A stretch of 64,000 bases of DNA from the NCBI RefSeq assembly GCF_034720595.1, contig NZ_JAYESJ010000001.1:3002001-3066000 (forward strand). Direction: 5' to 3'. Both the position numbers and the translations under genes were made by a program. The DNA comes from Rhizobium sp. CC-YZS058 (GTDB lineage: Bacteria > Pseudomonadota > Alphaproteobacteria > Rhizobiales > Rhizobiaceae). The notes beneath the pieces were generated by a model that made no database searches, was not told where the DNA came from, and saw only the letters and a program-made list of their open reading frames with translations. This document shows positions 36,851-46,103 of this stretch, piece after piece (position 1 is the stretch's first letter; each line of letters begins with the position of its first letter).

Positions 36851-37873
36851 GTGAGGATGTTCGTCTGTCTGGTCGCAGCGGCCTGCCTGGCAACAGGCGT
36901 CACGGCACGCGCAGAGCCCGCGTCGCGGCTGACCGTTCTTTGCGGCGTGGACGAAGCCTGGTGCGCCACCATGAAGACGGCCGTTCTCGCCCGGTTGAAC
37001 ATCGATGCCACCCTGACGCGCCGAAGCACCGGCGAAATCCTCGACCAGATCCGCCGCGAGAAGGACGATCCGCAGACGGATGTCTGGTGGGGTGGAACCG
37101 GCGACGCGCAATTGCAGGCCGCAGCCGAAGGACTGCTCGAACCCTACCAGCCCGAGCCGACCACGGCGATGCTGCCCTGGGCCGACAACTTCTTCGATCT
37201 TTCCGGCGGTCGCTCGGCCGGAATCTATGCGGGTGCGCTCGGCTTTGCCTACAACACCGATCTCCTGAAGCAGAAAGGGCTGAAGGCGCCGGCCTGCTGG
37301 AAGGATCTGATCGACGGCAGCTATGCCGGCGCGGTCGAGCTCGCCGATCCGAACTCCTCGGGAACGGCCTACACCGCGCTTGCCACCCTCGTTCAGCTGT
37401 TCGGGGAAGACGAGGCCTTCAAATATCTGGCGCAGCTTGCCGGCAACATCCGCGCCTATCCGCAGTCGGGCTCCGACCCGGTCAAGGATACGGCCCATGG
37501 CAAGGCGCTGATCGGCATCTCCTTCATCCACGACGCCGTGACGCTGCGCCAGGCGGGCTACCCTCTCGAGATCGTCGCACCCTGCGAGGGCACGGGATAC
37601 GAGATCGGGGCGGTGAGCATCGTCAAGGGTGCCAAGAACAAGGACGCGGCGCGGGCCTTCGTCGGCTTCGCGCTCAGCGCGGAGGGGCAGGCGACGGGGG
37701 CCGCTGCCGGGCAGAACCAGGTGCCGTCCAATGCCAGAGCCTCCCTGCCGCCAGGTGCGCCTGACATTTCGATGATCCGGATGGTCGACTACGATTTCGC
37801 GACCTTCGGCTCGGCCGACGAACGCCGCCGGCTTCTCAAGCGCTTCGACAGCGAGATCCGCCGGATCCCCTGA
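36851..37873 (+). CDS. ABC transporter substrate-binding protein, AfuA-like (first copy)
   Basis: 340 aa from GTG 36851 (GGGAGAG about 5 bases upstream; an ATG at 36857 is possible). Signal peptide 1-21 (VAAACLATGVTARA). It resembles iron-binding FbpA/AfuA proteins, but the iron-ligating Tyr pair is not evident. Instead it has H227-D228 in ISFIHDA and E251 in CEGTGYE. With a 22-residue offset these fall at 205, 206 and 229, the positions I recall as sugar-phosphate-binding residues of AfuA. It therefore probably captures phosphorylated sugars. It is paralogous to the next gene and divergent from the two-component pair. Confidence 0.88.
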   Translation: MRMFVCLVAAACLATGVTARAEPASRLTVLCGVDEAWCATMKTAVLARLNIDATLTRRSTGEILDQIRREKDDPQTDVWWGGTGDAQLQAAAEGLLEPYQPEPTTAMLPWADNFFDLSGGRSAGIYAGALGFAYNTDLLKQKGLKAPACWKDLIDGSYAGAVELADPNSSGTAYTALATLVQLFGEDEAFKYLAQLAGNIRAYPQSGSDPVKDTAHGKALIGISFIHDAVTLRQAGYPLEIVAPCEGTGYEIGAVSIVKGAKNKDAARAFVGFALSAEGQATGAAAGQNQVPSNARASLPPGAPDISMIRMVDYDFATFGSADERRRLLKRFDSEIRRIP

Positions 37874-38048
37874 TCGCACGCCATGCGGGAAGGGCGCCTG
37901 TCGTCTTTTCCCCGGCATAGCCGTCGCCCCGACCACCAAGCGGGCGGCGGATCCACCGACCGGCAAGACCCTGCCCCCCGCCTGGAGCGCCAGGCGGGAC
38001 CGGCGGTGCCATGCCGAACGCACGACCGATAACCAAGGAGGAAAACCC

Positions 38049-39083
38049 ATGAAGATCCACACAGCCGCCCTTCTGGCACTCGCCGCGAGTGCCGCGCCCG
38101 CTCTGACCGCCCTTCCGGCGCAGGCGGCCGGCACGCTCAACCTGATTTGCTCGGCAGACGTCGTCATCTGCGAGCAGATGAAGGGCGATTTCGAGAAGGA
38201 CCATGACATCAAGGTCAACATGGTTCGCCTGTCTTCCGGCGAAACCTATGCAAAGATCCGGGCCGAGGCCCGCAATCCCAAGACGGATATCTGGTGGGCC
38301 GGCACGGGCGATCCGCACATGCAGGCCGCCTCTGACGGGCTGACGCAGGAATACAAGTCGCCGCTCCTCGATCAGCTACAGGAATGGGCGCAGAAGCAGG
38401 CCGAAGGCTCCGGGTTCAAGACGGTCGGCGTCTATGCCGGCGCGCTCGGCTGGGGCTACAACACCGAGATCTTCAAGACGAAAGGCTTCACGGAGCCGAA
38501 GTGCTGGGCCGATCTTCTCAATCCCGCCTTCAAGGGCGAGATCCAGATCGCCAATCCGAACTCGTCCGGCACGGCCTATACAGCACTCGCCTCTCTGGTG
38601 CAGATCATGGGCGAAGACCAGGCCTTCGACTATCTGAAGAAGCTCAACGCCAACGTCTCCCAGTATACCAAGTCGGGCTCTGCCCCGATCAAGGCGGCGG
38701 CCCGCGGCGAAACGGCCATCGGCATCGTGTTCATGCATGATGCCGTGGCGCAGACGGCGGAAGGCTTCCCCGTCAAGGCCGTCGCACCGTGCGAAGGCAC
38801 CGGCTACGAGATCGGCTCCATGTCGATCGTCAAGGGCGCCAAGAACCTCGACAATGCCAAGACCTGGTACGACTGGGCGCTGTCGCCGGCCGTGCAGTCG
38901 CGGATGAAGGACGCCAAGTCCTTCCAGCTGCCGTCGAACAAGGCGGCCGAGATCCCGAAGGAGGCGCCGCGCTTCGAGGACATCAAGCTGATCGACTACG
39001 ACTTCAAGACCTATGGCGAGCCCGCCAAGCGCAAGGAACTGCTCGAGCGCTGGGATCGCGAGATCAGCGCCAACGCGAACTGA
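38049..39083 (+). CDS. ABC transporter substrate-binding protein, AfuA-like (second copy)
   Basis: 344 aa, ATG 38049 preceded by AAGGAGG. Signal peptide 1-27 (ALTALPAQA). About half-identical to the first copy by eye, sharing TDIWWAGTGDPH, NPNSSGTAYTALASLVQ and CEGTGYEIGSMSIVKGAKN. H230-D231 and E254 keep the same 24-residue spacing as in the first copy. It lies adjacent to the permease and is followed by a hairpin, so it is likely the highly expressed transport receptor, while the first copy could serve the sensor kinase (inference). Confidence 0.9.
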   Translation: MKIHTAALLALAASAAPALTALPAQAAGTLNLICSADVVICEQMKGDFEKDHDIKVNMVRLSSGETYAKIRAEARNPKTDIWWAGTGDPHMQAASDGLTQEYKSPLLDQLQEWAQKQAEGSGFKTVGVYAGALGWGYNTEIFKTKGFTEPKCWADLLNPAFKGEIQIANPNSSGTAYTALASLVQIMGEDQAFDYLKKLNANVSQYTKSGSAPIKAAARGETAIGIVFMHDAVAQTAEGFPVKAVAPCEGTGYEIGSMSIVKGAKNLDNAKTWYDWALSPAVQSRMKDAKSFQLPSNKAAEIPKEAPRFEDIKLIDYDFKTYGEPAKRKELLERWDREISANAN

Positions 39084-39089
39084 GTGAGA

Positions 39090-39123
39090 CAAGACCGGCC
39101 AAGGCTCGCCCCGGCCGGTCTTG
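39090..39123 (+). terminator. Intercistronic hairpin after the second AfuA-like gene
   Basis: Perfect 11-bp stem (CAAGACCGGCC and GGCCGGTCTTG), 12-base loop, 7 bases beyond the stop codon and 38 before the permease ATG. No T-tract. In ABC operons such elements protect the binding-protein mRNA and lower permease expression. Confidence 0.55.
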
Positions 39124-39160
39124 CGCGTGCATGACGGCATGGCTTGAGGAGGGGATCGGG

Positions 39161-41404
39161 ATGGACACCGGCAAAGACAATCGCAACCGCAGACTGGAGA
39201 TCGTGCTCGGATTGGGCATCCTCGCCTTTCTGCTCGTGCCCTGGTACCGGATCGAAGGCGGGTTTCTCGGCTTTGGCTGGCTGAGCGGCTTTCCGACAGA
39301 GGCCTCCGTGTCGCCTGGCCTGCTGCAGATCCTGCTTCATGGCCGCTGGTGGCTTGCCGTTCCGGCCTTGATGCTGGTGGGCGGCCTGCTGGCCCGCTTC
39401 ACGGGGGACACCCGCCGGCGCGGCAGGCTTCTGACCCTGTGTGGGGCGATCGGCGTCGTGTTCCTCATGCTGCAGGGCTTGGCAATCGGTTATTCAGGCT
39501 GGGCCTGGACGGTGAGCGAGCGGCTGTTCGGGGCGCTTTCGGACGGCCAGCCGTCGATGGGGGCCGGCGCCATGCTGTCTGCCCTGGTCTTCGTCCTGCT
39601 TTTCTCCTTCGGCCTTGCCGAACGCGGCGTCATGAAGGGCGACGCCTTCGTCGTTGCCTCCATCGCGCTGCTCGTCTTCCTCGTCGCGATCTTCGTCTTC
39701 TATCCCGTCGGCAGCATGCTGGTGGGCGCGTTCCAGGATTTCGATGGCTCCTTCAAGCCGGACGGCTTCAGCCGCAACATCCAGGATCCGGCCATTTGGA
39801 GCCTCGGCTGCGTCATGGGTGGCGAGCGATGCGGCGTTGCCTGGCGCACCCTGTGGCTGGCGATCATGACGGCAGGCGGCTCGACCATCATGGGGCTTGC
39901 TTTCGCTCTCGTTGCCACCCGCACCCGTTTTCCCTTCAAGAAGGGTCTACGTCTTCTCACCGTTCTGCCGATCATCACGCCGCCCTTCGTCATCGGCCTG
40001 GCGCTGACGCTGCTCTTCGGTCGAGCCGGTGTCGTGACCGAAGCGCTGTCGAGCCTGTTCGGCATCGAGCCGGGCCGCTGGCTCTACGGCATGACGGGCA
40101 TCTGGATTGCCCAGGTCCTCTCCTTCACGCCGATCTCCTTCCTTGTCCTGATCGGGGTGGTCGAAGGCGTCTCCCCCTCCATGGAAGAGGCATCCCAGAC
40201 GCTGCGCGCCGACCGCTGGCGCACCTTCTGGCGCGTCTCCCTTCCGCTGATGAAGCCCGGCATCGCCAACGCGTTCCTCATCGGCTTCATCGAGAGCATG
40301 GCTGATTTCGGCAACCCGCTGGTGCTGGGCGGCAGCCATGGGGTGCTGTCGACAGAGATCTTCTTCGCCGTCGTCGGGTCGCAGAACGATCCGTCGCGCG
40401 CCGCCGTGCTCGCCATCATCCTGCTCTGCTTCACGCTGACCGCCTTCCTCGCCCAGCGCTTCTGGCTGGCAGGCAAGAATTTCGCCACCGTCACCGGCAA
40501 GGGCGACAGCGGGTCGCATATCGCCCTGCCCCGGCCGCTGTCGATCGGCGTCCATGCCCTCGTCGTGCCCTGGATGCTCTTCACCGTCGTCATCTACGGC
40601 ATGATCCTGTTCGGCGGCTTCGTCAAAACCTGGGGTCTCGACAATTCGCTGACGCTCGATCACTACGCCAAGGCGTTCTCCGTCGATATCAGGGATGGCG
40701 CCATCGCCTGGACGGGGGTCGCCTGGAACTCCTTCTGGACCACCATGGAAATCGCGCTGATCTCGGCGCCGCTGACGGCAGCAGTCGGACTGCTGACGGC
40801 CTATATCATCGTCCGCCAGAGGTTCGTTGGCCGGAACGTCTTCGAATTCGCGCTGATGATGAGCTTCGCCATTCCCGGCACGGTCATCGGCATCAGCTAC
40901 ATCATGGCCTTCAACCTGCCGCCGCTCGAAATGACCGGGACAGCGCTGATCCTGATTGCCTGCTTCGTCTTCCGCAACATGCCGGTCGGCGTGCGCGGCG
41001 GCGTGGCGGCCATGAGCCAGCTCGACAAGAGCCTCGACGAAGCCTCGCTGACCCTGCGGGCCACCAGCCTGCGCACGGTGCGAAAGGTGATCCTGCCGCT
41101 TCTGCGCCCGGCGATCACCGCCGCCCTCGTCTATTCCTTCGTGCGGGCGATCACCTCCATCAGCGCCGTCATCTTCCTGGTGAGCGCCGAGTATAACATG
41201 GCAACCTCCTACATCGTCGGACTCGTGGAGAACGGGGAATACGGTGTGGCGATCGCCTACTCCTCGATGCTCATCGTCGTGATGATCGTCATCATCGCCG
41301 CCTTCCAGCTTCTTGTGGGCGAACGACGGCTGCGGCGCGAAAATCGCGTCGCCGGCGTCACCAAGGCCCCTTCCCTCGTTCTCGGTCAGGAGAAAGCAGC
41401 ATGA
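39161..41404 (+). CDS. ABC transporter permease, fused two-domain (AfuB-like)
   Basis: 747 aa from ATG 39161 with GAGGAGGGG 6-7 bases upstream; ATG 39131 is in frame but would place that ribosome-binding site inside the gene. Two homologous permease halves are fused, each with an EAA coupling loop (EEASQTLRADRWRTFWRVSL and DEASLTLRATSLRTVRKVIL), so it alone forms the membrane channel. The N-terminal 150 residues add about four extra helices. The layout matches AfuB/FbpB-type permeases. The stop overlaps the ATPase start by 4 bases. Confidence 0.92.
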   Translation: MDTGKDNRNRRLEIVLGLGILAFLLVPWYRIEGGFLGFGWLSGFPTEASVSPGLLQILLHGRWWLAVPALMLVGGLLARFTGDTRRRGRLLTLCGAIGVVFLMLQGLAIGYSGWAWTVSERLFGALSDGQPSMGAGAMLSALVFVLLFSFGLAERGVMKGDAFVVASIALLVFLVAIFVFYPVGSMLVGAFQDFDGSFKPDGFSRNIQDPAIWSLGCVMGGERCGVAWRTLWLAIMTAGGSTIMGLAFALVATRTRFPFKKGLRLLTVLPIITPPFVIGLALTLLFGRAGVVTEALSSLFGIEPGRWLYGMTGIWIAQVLSFTPISFLVLIGVVEGVSPSMEEASQTLRADRWRTFWRVSLPLMKPGIANAFLIGFIESMADFGNPLVLGGSHGVLSTEIFFAVVGSQNDPSRAAVLAIILLCFTLTAFLAQRFWLAGKNFATVTGKGDSGSHIALPRPLSIGVHALVVPWMLFTVVIYGMILFGGFVKTWGLDNSLTLDHYAKAFSVDIRDGAIAWTGVAWNSFWTTMEIALISAPLTAAVGLLTAYIIVRQRFVGRNVFEFALMMSFAIPGTVIGISYIMAFNLPPLEMTGTALILIACFVFRNMPVGVRGGVAAMSQLDKSLDEASLTLRATSLRTVRKVILPLLRPAITAALVYSFVRAITSISAVIFLVSAEYNMATSYIVGLVENGEYGVAIAYSSMLIVVMIVIIAAFQLLVGERRLRRENRVAGVTKAPSLVLGQEKAA

Positions 41405-42462
41405 TTACCCCCCGCGCCGGCTCGGTCGTCTTCAACCACGTCAAGAAGCAGTTCGGAGCCTTCACGGCCATTCACGACCTCTCGCTGACCATCGAACCGG
41501 GTCAACTCGTGACGCTGCTCGGGCCGTCGGGCTGCGGCAAGACGACGACGCTGCGCATGCTGGCCGGCCTCGAACATCCGACGTCCGGCCAGATCCTGAT
41601 CGGTGGCAAGGACGTGACGATGCTGCCGGCCAACGAGCGCGACGTCTCGATGGTGTTCCAGTCCTATGCGCTGTTTCCCCATATGAGCTCGCTCGAGAAC
41701 GTCGCCTATGGTCTGGAGTCCTCCGGCATGAAGCGGAAGGAGGCGCGCGAGAAGGCTGAGGAAGGCCTGGCGCTCGTTGGCCTTGCCGGCATGGGCCAGC
41801 GGCTTCCGGCCGAGCTGTCCGGCGGACAGCAGCAGCGCGTTGCCGTTGCCCGCGCGCTTGTGCTGGAGCCGCAGGTTCTGCTGCTTGACGAGCCGCTTTC
41901 CAACCTCGACGCCCGTCTGCGGCGGCAGGTCCGCACCGAAATCCGCGAGCTACAGCAACGCCTCGGCTTCACGGCTGTCTATGTGACGCATGACCAGGAT
42001 GAAGCGCTTGCCGTGTCCGACTGGATCATCATCATGAAGGACGGGGTGATCGCCCAGGAAGGTGCGCCGCGCGAGCTTTACGAGGCGCCTGCCTCCGCCT
42101 TCATCGCCGACTTCATGGGAGAGGCGAACGTCGTGCCCTGCGAGGTGCTGAGCGTCGAAGGTGCGGATGCGGTCATCCGCATTGCTGGTCTGGAGCACCG
42201 CGTGCCGAGCCGCAACGCGCGGCCGGGGCCGGCCAAGCTCGCCGTGCGGCCGAACGCGATCACGCTGGAGCCGGCTTCGGATGCGGCCTTGCCCGGACGC
42301 ATCACCCATTCGGCCTATCTCGGCGACCATGTGGAATATGAGGTGGAGACCGATACGGGCCGGCTCTTCGTCGTCGATCCCGCCGTGGAGCGCGCCCTGC
42401 CCCCGGCCACCGATGTCGCTATCGGCTTCAAGGGCCGCGGCATCGCCATTATCAACGGCTAG
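41401..42462 (+). CDS. ABC transporter ATP-binding protein (AfuC-like)
   Basis: 353 aa. Walker A GPSGCGKT at 41-48, Q-loop in VFQSYALFPHM, signature LSGGQQQR, Walker B VLLLDEPLSNLD and H-loop YVTHDQDEA. After residue about 240 a TOBE-type regulatory domain follows (LAVRPNAITLEP), as in FbpC/AfuC and PotA/MalK-group ATPases. It energises the fused permease; cytoplasmic face of the inner membrane. Translationally coupled to the permease gene. Confidence 0.93.
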   Translation: MITPRAGSVVFNHVKKQFGAFTAIHDLSLTIEPGQLVTLLGPSGCGKTTTLRMLAGLEHPTSGQILIGGKDVTMLPANERDVSMVFQSYALFPHMSSLENVAYGLESSGMKRKEAREKAEEGLALVGLAGMGQRLPAELSGGQQQRVAVARALVLEPQVLLLDEPLSNLDARLRRQVRTEIRELQQRLGFTAVYVTHDQDEALAVSDWIIIMKDGVIAQEGAPRELYEAPASAFIADFMGEANVVPCEVLSVEGADAVIRIAGLEHRVPSRNARPGPAKLAVRPNAITLEPASDAALPGRITHSAYLGDHVEYEVETDTGRLFVVDPAVERALPPATDVAIGFKGRGIAIING

Positions 42463-42486
42463 CCCTTCGCAGACAAAGGATTCTCC

Positions 42487-43275
42487 ATGACGCATGATCT
42501 CGACGCCCGTTTTGCCCTTGCGCAGACGATCGCCCGCATCGCCGGCGCGACCGCCCTCGACTATTTCCACCGCCGCGAAACGCTGGTCATCGAAACCAAA
42601 CGCGACGCGCAGGATGTCGTCTCCATCGCAGACCGCCAGGTGGAAACGCTGATCCGCGACGCGGTGGCCGACGCCCACCCGGACGATGGCTTCCTGGGCG
42701 AGGAATATGGCCTTGTTGCCGGCAGTTCAGGCTATACATGGGTGGTCGATCCGATCGACGGCACCAGCCCCTTCGTCAACGGCATGCCGAGCTGGTGCGT
42801 CTCCATCGCCGTCTTGTTCGAAGACAAGCCGGTGATCGGCGTGATCCATGCACCCTGCTTCGATGAACTCTATGCTGCAGCCGCCGGCCGTGGCGCGGTT
42901 CTCAACGGCAAGACCCTGCAGCTCGACCCCTCGCGCACCATTTGCAACGCCGTGACCGGGATCGGCGCGAACAACCATGTCACACCGGCCTTCGTCGGCA
43001 AGATGGTGGAAACCTTGATGGAGGCCGGCGGGAATTTCATTCGCAACGGCTCCGGCGCCCTCATGCTCGCCTATGTCGCCGCCGGCCGGCTTGTCGGCTA
43101 TTACGAACCCTATATGCATGCCTGGGATTGCCTGGCCGGTTATTGCCTGGTCACCGAAGCGGGCGGCTGGCACCACCCCTTCCCGGTCGAGGGAGAGCGA
43201 TTGACCAAGGGCGCGCCGGTGCTCGCCGCCGCGCCGGGCGCCATCGACGATCTGCGCAGGATCGCCGGGGTCTGA
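42487..43275 (+). CDS. Inositol-monophosphatase-family phosphatase (HisN/sugar-phosphatase-like)
   Basis: 262 aa. The Mg2+-dependent phosphatase motifs are complete: GEEYG at 71-75, DPIDGT at 88-93 and AWDCLAG near residue 214. The family includes inositol monophosphatase, histidinol-phosphatase HisN and fructose-1,6-bisphosphatase. Because it lies 24 bases after the transporter ATPase gene, dephosphorylating an imported sugar phosphate inside the cell is an attractive role. A HisN-like role is possible on sequence alone. Confidence 0.9.
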   Translation: MTHDLDARFALAQTIARIAGATALDYFHRRETLVIETKRDAQDVVSIADRQVETLIRDAVADAHPDDGFLGEEYGLVAGSSGYTWVVDPIDGTSPFVNGMPSWCVSIAVLFEDKPVIGVIHAPCFDELYAAAAGRGAVLNGKTLQLDPSRTICNAVTGIGANNHVTPAFVGKMVETLMEAGGNFIRNGSGALMLAYVAAGRLVGYYEPYMHAWDCLAGYCLVTEAGGWHHPFPVEGERLTKGAPVLAAAPGAIDDLRRIAGV

Positions 43276-43284
43276 TCGCGCAAG

Positions 43285-43307
43285 GGACGGTATGGCCGAC
43301 ACCGTCC
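43285..43307. terminator. Hairpin after the AfuABC-like operon
   Basis: Inverted repeat GGACGGT and ACCGTCC with a 9-base loop, 10 bases past the phosphatase stop and between convergent genes. No T-tract, so only a candidate terminator. Confidence 0.4.
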
Positions 43308-43382
43308 AGCATCTGACCGCGCCGGATGCCGCGGCGTGAACCTGTCGGTCTGTCGCATAGGACGCAGCGAGGGCACCCAGCG

Positions 43383-43949
43383 TCAGCGGAGGCTCGGTCC
43401 GCCGTCGGTCTCGGCGGCGGCACGATCCTCGACCCGCGTCAGTTCGAAGAAGTAGCGTCTCGGGTCGCGGTCCAGAACCATCATCCCGGCGACGCTGTGG
43501 TCGTCGATGCGTCGGAACGTGTCGGAGATCGGTTGCCAGTCATAGACCATGCTTGCGGTCGGCGCGTCGTCGCCCGAAGAGGTCTTGAGGCTCGCGGTGG
43601 TGCTGCGGGCCCGCAGTCGCGGCCTGAGATGGGAGAACAGGTTCCGGGCGCGGACCGACCGGCCGAACGCACCGAAGCGCGTCAGGAACCGCGCAGGCAG
43701 AAATTTCGGATCGACCGGCACCAGCCGGCCGGGCTCGCCCTCGAAAAGCAGCGCATCGACGCGCAGATCCGGGTGAACCCGTTTGCCGAACCAGTGCAGG
43801 TTCTCCAGGACACCATCCAGAGGATGCCCTGAGGGACGGCTGACGCCTCGCCACAGTCCGACCATCTCCTGCGGCCGGACAGGACCGAGGGACTGAAACC
43901 ATCGAAAAGCCTCGGCCTGCAAGGCCGCCTGCAGCGGCGTCTGATTCAC
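43383..43949 (-). CDS. DUF4334/GXWXG-type protein
   Basis: 188 aa. The N-terminal EMVGLWRGVSRPSGHPLDGV is the GXWXG motif region and is followed by LENLHWFGKRVHPDLRVDAL; the C-terminal half has ASMVYDWQPISDTFRRIDDH, then VAGMMVLDRD, as in DUF4334 proteins. These are small soluble proteins of unknown biochemical function, possibly lipid- or ligand-binding. It is convergent with the phosphatase gene and stands alone. Confidence 0.8.
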   Translation of the reverse strand: MNQTPLQAALQAEAFRWFQSLGPVRPQEMVGLWRGVSRPSGHPLDGVLENLHWFGKRVHPDLRVDALLFEGEPGRLVPVDPKFLPARFLTRFGAFGRSVRARNLFSHLRPRLRARSTTASLKTSSGDDAPTASMVYDWQPISDTFRRIDDHSVAGMMVLDRDPRRYFFELTRVEDRAAAETDGGPSLR

Positions 43950-43962
43950 GGTGTCTTCCCTC

Positions 43963-44202
43963 TCATGTCATCACGTCCTCGATCATTCGGATGTCCGGCG
44001 CCGTGGGAATGAAGAGCTCAAAGGGGAGGTTCCGACACTGCTGCGTGATCCAGTCGTGAATGAGGCTGAAATCGACTGACGAACGTTGCCTTGAACCCAG
44101 CCACTTTGGGACCTCGCGCCGGATAGAAAGGCGCGGCTGGCGGTCGTTGGTCACGGCAAGCCATCGGCAACCAGGGGGTTCCGTTCGAAAAGATATACAC
44201 AT
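43963..44202 (-). CDS. Small hypothetical protein
   Basis: Possible 79-aa protein. The C-terminal part (SVDFSLIHDWITQQCRNLPF, then ELFIPTAPDIRMIEDVMT) looks like genuine protein. The N-terminal part and start are doubtful: ATG 44202 lacks a ribosome-binding site, and a different frame starts at 44212. It ends 13 bases before the DUF4334 gene start. Function unknown. Confidence 0.35.
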   Translation of the reverse strand: MCISFRTEPPGCRWLAVTNDRQPRLSIRREVPKWLGSRQRSSVDFSLIHDWITQQCRNLPFELFIPTAPDIRMIEDVMT

Positions 44203-44304
44203 ATTCGAACATTAACGGAATATTTGGTTCTTGTATATATTTAAGTCATTGCGAACAAAGCATGGTCATACCGTCCTGACGCAGACAGTCGGGGAGAGAG
44301 AGGG

Positions 44305-46032
44305 GTGGAAGGTATGGGGATCGCTTCATTGATGAATGCCAGGGAGGCCAACAAGCTGCTCGCGCTCGATGCGCTGAAGGCCAATGTGATGGTTGCCGAT
44401 GCCAAGCTGACCATCACCTACATGAATCCGTCGGTCCTCGAGCTCTTGAAAGAGGCGGAGGCGGACTTGAAGAAGGAGCTGCCGCGCTTTTCGGTCGCCA
44501 CGCTGATCGGCAGCAATATCGATGTGTTCCACAAGAACCCGGCGCATCAGCGCGGCATGCTGGCAGCGCTGAAGAGCCGGCACAGCGCGACCATCCGCGT
44601 CGGGACCCGGGTGTTCGACCTGCTGGTCACCCCGCTAAAGGCCGGCGCCAAGACGACGGGCTATGTGGTCGAATGGGCCGATGCGAAGGCGCGGCTGCTC
44701 AATGTCGACTATGCTGCGCAGATCGCGGCCATCGGCCGTTCGCAGGCCATCATCGAGTTCACGGTCGACGGCCATATCCTGACAGCCAACAAGAACTTCC
44801 TCGAGGTGATGGGATATTCCTCGGTCGAGGAGCTGCGCGGCAAGCATCACAGCCTGTTCGTGCACCCCGACCTCGCCGCGAGCGCGGAGTACAAGACCTT
44901 CTGGAAGGAGCTTTCCGAAGGGCGCTATCACGCCGCCGAGTTCAAGCGTTACCGCAGGGACGGGAGCGAGGTGGTGATCTCCGGCTCCTACAATCCGATC
45001 CTCGATGCAAACGGGACAGCGACCAAGGTCGTCAAGTTCGCCTCCGATGTCACCAAGCGGGTGGAAACGGTCAATGCGCTCGGCGAAAGCCTGAAGCGCC
45101 TGTGTTCCGGCGATTTCGGCTTCCAGCTGAACGAGCCCTTTGCGCCCGAGTTCGAATTCCTCCGCGTGGATCTCAATCGATCCGTTGCGCAGCTCTGCGA
45201 CACCTTCCGCCAGATCGCGCAGAGTGTCGATCTGATCGGCACGGGAACGAACGAGATCAGCGAAGGGGTGGCCGATCTCTCGCGGCGGACCGAAAGCCAG
45301 GCCGCGAGCCTGGAGGAAACGGCAGCCGCGCTGGACGAGATCACCACCAATGTCGGCGCCTCCGCCCAGCGCGCCCAAGATGCCCGCGACGTGGCATCGC
45401 GCGCCAAGATGAGCGCGGAGCAATCCGGCGAGGTCGTGTCCCATGCCGTGGATGCGATGAGCCGGATCGAAGACTCCTCCGGCAAGATCTCCAGCATCAT
45501 CGGCGTGATCGACGAAATTGCCTTCCAGACCAACCTGCTTGCCTTGAACGCCGGCGTGGAAGCGGCGCGCGCCGGCGAGGCGGGACGCGGATTTGCGGTC
45601 GTGGCCCAGGAAGTGCGCGAACTGGCGCAACGCTCCGCCAAGGCAGCGAAGGAGATCAAGGAACTGATCCGCAACTCCGCCTCGGAGGTCTCGGCCGGCG
45701 TCAAGCTGGTCAGCGATACCGGTCTCGCGCTCAAGACCATCAGCCAGCTGATCGTCGAGATCAACGACCATATCGTGGCGATCTCCACGGCGGCGAAGGA
45801 ACAGTCCACGGGACTGAGCGAGGTGAACGGCGCGGTCAACAGCATGGACCAGTCCACCCAGCAGAATGCGGCAATGGTGGAGGAAAGCAGCGCCGCGGCC
45901 GGCACGCTGGCTTCGGAAACCGCCAAGCTGCACGCGATGATCGGCCAGTTCACGCTGACCTCATCGAGCAGCCATTCGGCTCCGGCCTCCTGGAGCAAGG
46001 GCTCCGGCGCCCCCTATTCCCGCGCTGCGTGA
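44305..46032 (+). CDS. Methyl-accepting chemotaxis protein, soluble PAS-PAS type
   Basis: 575 aa with no membrane helix, so a cytoplasmic receptor. Two PAS domains (about 15-115 and 140-255; the second reads [20 protein letters not shown] then [11 protein letters not shown]) precede a HAMP-like linker and the MA signalling domain with its tip [20 protein letters not shown]. The start is GTG 44305 or ATG 44314; the purine run GAGAGAGGGG suits the latter. PAS may bind heme, flavin or a small metabolite; no ligand residues are obvious. A hairpin (46042-46065) follows the gene. Confidence 0.92.
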   Translation: MEGMGIASLMNAREANKLLALDALKANVMVADAKLTITYMNPSVLELLKEAEADLKKELPRFSVATLIGSNIDVFHKNPAHQRGMLAALKSRHSATIRVGTRVFDLLVTPLKAGAKTTGYVVEWADAKARLLNVDYAAQIAAIGRSQAIIEFTVDGHILTANKNFLEVMGYSSVEELRGKHHSLFVHPDLAASAEYKTFWKELSEGRYHAAEFKRYRRDGSEVVISGSYNPILDANGTATKVVKFASDVTKRVETVNALGESLKRLCSGDFGFQLNEPFAPEFEFLRVDLNRSVAQLCDTFRQIAQSVDLIGTGTNEISEGVADLSRRTESQAASLEETAAALDEITTNVGASAQRAQDARDVASRAKMSAEQSGEVVSHAVDAMSRIEDSSGKISSIIGVIDEIAFQTNLLALNAGVEAARAGEAGRGFAVVAQEVRELAQRSAKAAKEIKELIRNSASEVSAGVKLVSDTGLALKTISQLIVEINDHIVAISTAAKEQSTGLSEVNGAVNSMDQSTQQNAAMVEESSAAAGTLASETAKLHAMIGQFTLTSSSSHSAPASWSKGSGAPYSRAA

Positions 46033-46103
46033 CACCGGCCCGGGTGCGCTGCCCCCGGCGCACCCTTCCCTTCCTTTGGTTCAACACAGATGGAGTTGCT
46101 GCA

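Noticed and set aside
36632..38221. N-terminal extension of the OmpR-type regulator frame
   Set aside because: It crosses both AfuA-like genes antisense; the receiver domain begins at 36631.
36851..42462. Ferric-iron ABC transporter
   Set aside because: Overall similarity to FbpABC exists, but the binding proteins lack an evident Tyr pair and carry the His/Asp/Glu pattern of sugar-phosphate binders; a phosphatase follows.
44673..46103. Long plus-strand frame preceding the 122-aa hypothetical protein
   Set aside because: Overlaps the chemoreceptor in another frame; only the part from GTG 46104 stands outside it and has a ribosome-binding site.
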